From: Clostridia bacterium
GTDB taxonomy: Bacteria; Bacillota; Clostridia; UMGS1810
Length of the DNA stretch: 64,000 bases
Assembly (NCBI GenBank): GCA_017481205.1
Contig: JAFUPN010000029.1
Location: 1 to 64,000, forward strand
Direction of reading: 5' to 3'
Part shown: piece after piece, positions 63,422-64,000 of the stretch
Layout: each line of letters starts with the position of its first letter
Numbering within the stretch: position 1 is the stretch's first letter
Translations under genes and position numbers: made by a program
Notes under the pieces: model-generated
Database searches by the model: none
Told to the model about the DNA's origin: nothing
Seen by the model: the letters and a program-made list of their open reading frames with translations, nothing else

Positions 63422-63450
63422 ATTTTACAACGGTTTGAAGCAATTGTCAA
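63422..63450 (-). promoter_or_regulatory. promoter of the TM1266-hydEGF operon
   Basis: On the minus strand TTGACA (63445-63450) and TAAAAT (63422-63427) are 17 bases apart. It is back to back with the plus promoter at 63464. Confidence 0.8.
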
Positions 63451-63463
63451 CACAAAAAACATA

Positions 63464-63492
63464 TTGCACAAAATGTATGTTTATGTTAGAAT
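63464..63492 (+). promoter_or_regulatory. promoter of the ferredoxin-hydrogenase gene pair
   Basis: TTGCAC (63464-63469) and TAGAAT (63487-63492) are 17 bases apart. Only 13 bases separate the two divergent -35 boxes, so one regulator could affect both. Confidence 0.65.
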
Positions 63493-63537
63493 AAATTTAT
63501 ACAGATTAAACATTTCATGCAAAAGAGGTTGATTAAT

Positions 63538-63777
63538 ATGAAAATTACGGTATGCGTAGGCTCTTCATGCCACATAAAGGGCTCTCAGCAGGTTGTAGAG
63601 GGGCTCCAGAGGCTGATAGCGGAACATAAGGTTGAAAATAAAGTTGAACTGGTGGGGGCATTCTGCATGGACCAATGCCAGAAGGGTGTGTGCGTTACTG
63701 TGGACAGTGATTTTTATTCGGTAACTCCCGAAACAGTGGGAAGCTTTTTTGAAACCGAAGTAATGACAAAGTTTTAG
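63538..63777 (+). CDS. thioredoxin-like [2Fe-2S] ferredoxin (NuoE-like)
   Basis: A 79-residue electron carrier with the thioredoxin-like ferredoxin fold. Cysteines are placed as CVGSSC and CMDQCQKGVC, consistent with a [2Fe-2S] cluster as in NuoE/HydA-type subunits. AGAGG precedes the ATG at 63538. It is divergent from the hyd maturation operon and 24 bases before the ferredoxin/hydrogenase gene, with which it probably works. Confidence 0.88.
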   Translation: MKITVCVGSSCHIKGSQQVVEGLQRLIAEHKVENKVELVGAFCMDQCQKGVCVTVDSDFYSVTPETVGSFFETEVMTKF

Positions 63778-63801
63778 CACAGGAAAGGAATGGTTATAAA
63801 T

Positions 63802-64000
63802 ATGCCAAATTGTTTGACCCTAAAAAAATCAAATTGCAAAAACTGCTATAAATGTATCCGCCACTGCCCGGTAAAGTCTATCCGCTTTTCCGGAAATCAG
63901 GCACATATCATAGGTAATGAATGTATCCTGTGCGGTCAGTGCTTTGTTGTATGTCCTCAGAATGCCAAGCAGATTGTGGACGAAACAGAAAAGGTAAAGG
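63802..64000 (+). CDS. [Fe-S]/[FeFe]-hydrogenase-type protein, N-terminal part
   Basis: The frame runs off the right edge after 66 residues. Two [4Fe-4S] ferredoxin motifs are visible: CKNCYKCIRHCP and CILCGQCFVVCP. This N-terminus, with NCKNCYKCIRHCPVKSIRF, is the one seen on group C (sensory, PAS-containing) [FeFe]-hydrogenase large-subunit-like proteins. The neighbouring maturases support a hydrogenase. The H-cluster domain itself lies outside the window, so its class cannot be confirmed here. AAAGGAATGG precedes the ATG. Confidence 0.75.
   Translation, partial: MPNCLTLKKSNCKNCYKCIRHCPVKSIRFSGNQAHIIGNECILCGQCFVVCPQNAKQIVDETEKVK

Overview
The window looks like a chromosome segment of an obligately anaerobic, fermentative member of the Clostridia (Bacillota), probably a gut or rumen species. 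The grounds are a moderately low GC content, GGAGG-type ribosome sites, consensus TTGACA-17-TATAAT promoters, [FeFe]-hydrogenase maturases, class III fructose-1,6-bisphosphatase, PerR with reverse rubrerythrin, S-layer homology proteins and an LplB-type sugar ABC transporter. I see no prophage, transposase or CRISPR array.

Layout. (1) 1-13350, minus strand: a polysaccharide-use operon reading SLH protein, SLH protein, 1466-residue heparinase II/III-like enzyme with a discoidin-type domain, tandem-repeat secreted protein, sugar-binding lipoprotein, LplB-type permease (cut by the window edge). A membrane sensor with an AraC output domain (13653-15977) is divergent, with direct and inverted repeats between. 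(2) 16006-26748: a second carbohydrate cluster with two cupin/AraC regulators, a GH2 beta-mannosidase-like enzyme, an uncharacterised glycyl radical enzyme with its activase, a UPF0340 protein behind a structured leader, an ADP-ribosylglycohydrolase-family protein and a TIM-barrel isomerase. (3) 26838-30560: fbp, glycyl-tRNA synthetase, tRNA-Pro. (4) 30561-31640: a gene-poor kilobase holding promoters, terminators and a structured transcript that looks like an orphan cis-regulatory RNA or sRNA. (5) 31641-37047, minus: flavin reductase-rubredoxin, GH106-like enzyme, GDPD, YfcE-like phosphoesterase, DtxR-family regulator.

(6) 37263-45543: aconitase and NADP-isocitrate dehydrogenase (oxidative route to 2-oxoglutarate), an EF-G paralogue preceded by a 6S-like structured RNA, a GT4-CsaB fusion and a TSCPD protein. 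CsaB-type pyruvylation of cell-wall polymer is what SLH domains bind, so this gene links to the SLH operon. (7) 45691-49797: oxidoreductase/isomerase pair, tRNA-Val/Thr/Tyr, HAD phosphatase, lyxose isomerase-like protein. (8) 50016-55282: Ca2+ P-type ATPase, GtrA, NUDIX, then an oxygen-defence cluster (PerR with its own box, reverse rubrerythrin, BFD-type [2Fe-2S] protein, rubredoxin). (9) 55452-59133: metG, TatD and folT behind a THF-type riboswitch. (10) 59244-64000: the overlapping minus-strand operon TM1266-like/hydE/hydG/hydF, divergent from a thioredoxin-like ferredoxin and the start of a ferredoxin/[FeFe]-hydrogenase-type gene.

All assignments rest on reading motifs, spacing and local base pairing by eye. 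No database search or folding was run, so promoter and hairpin edges may be off by a base or two.
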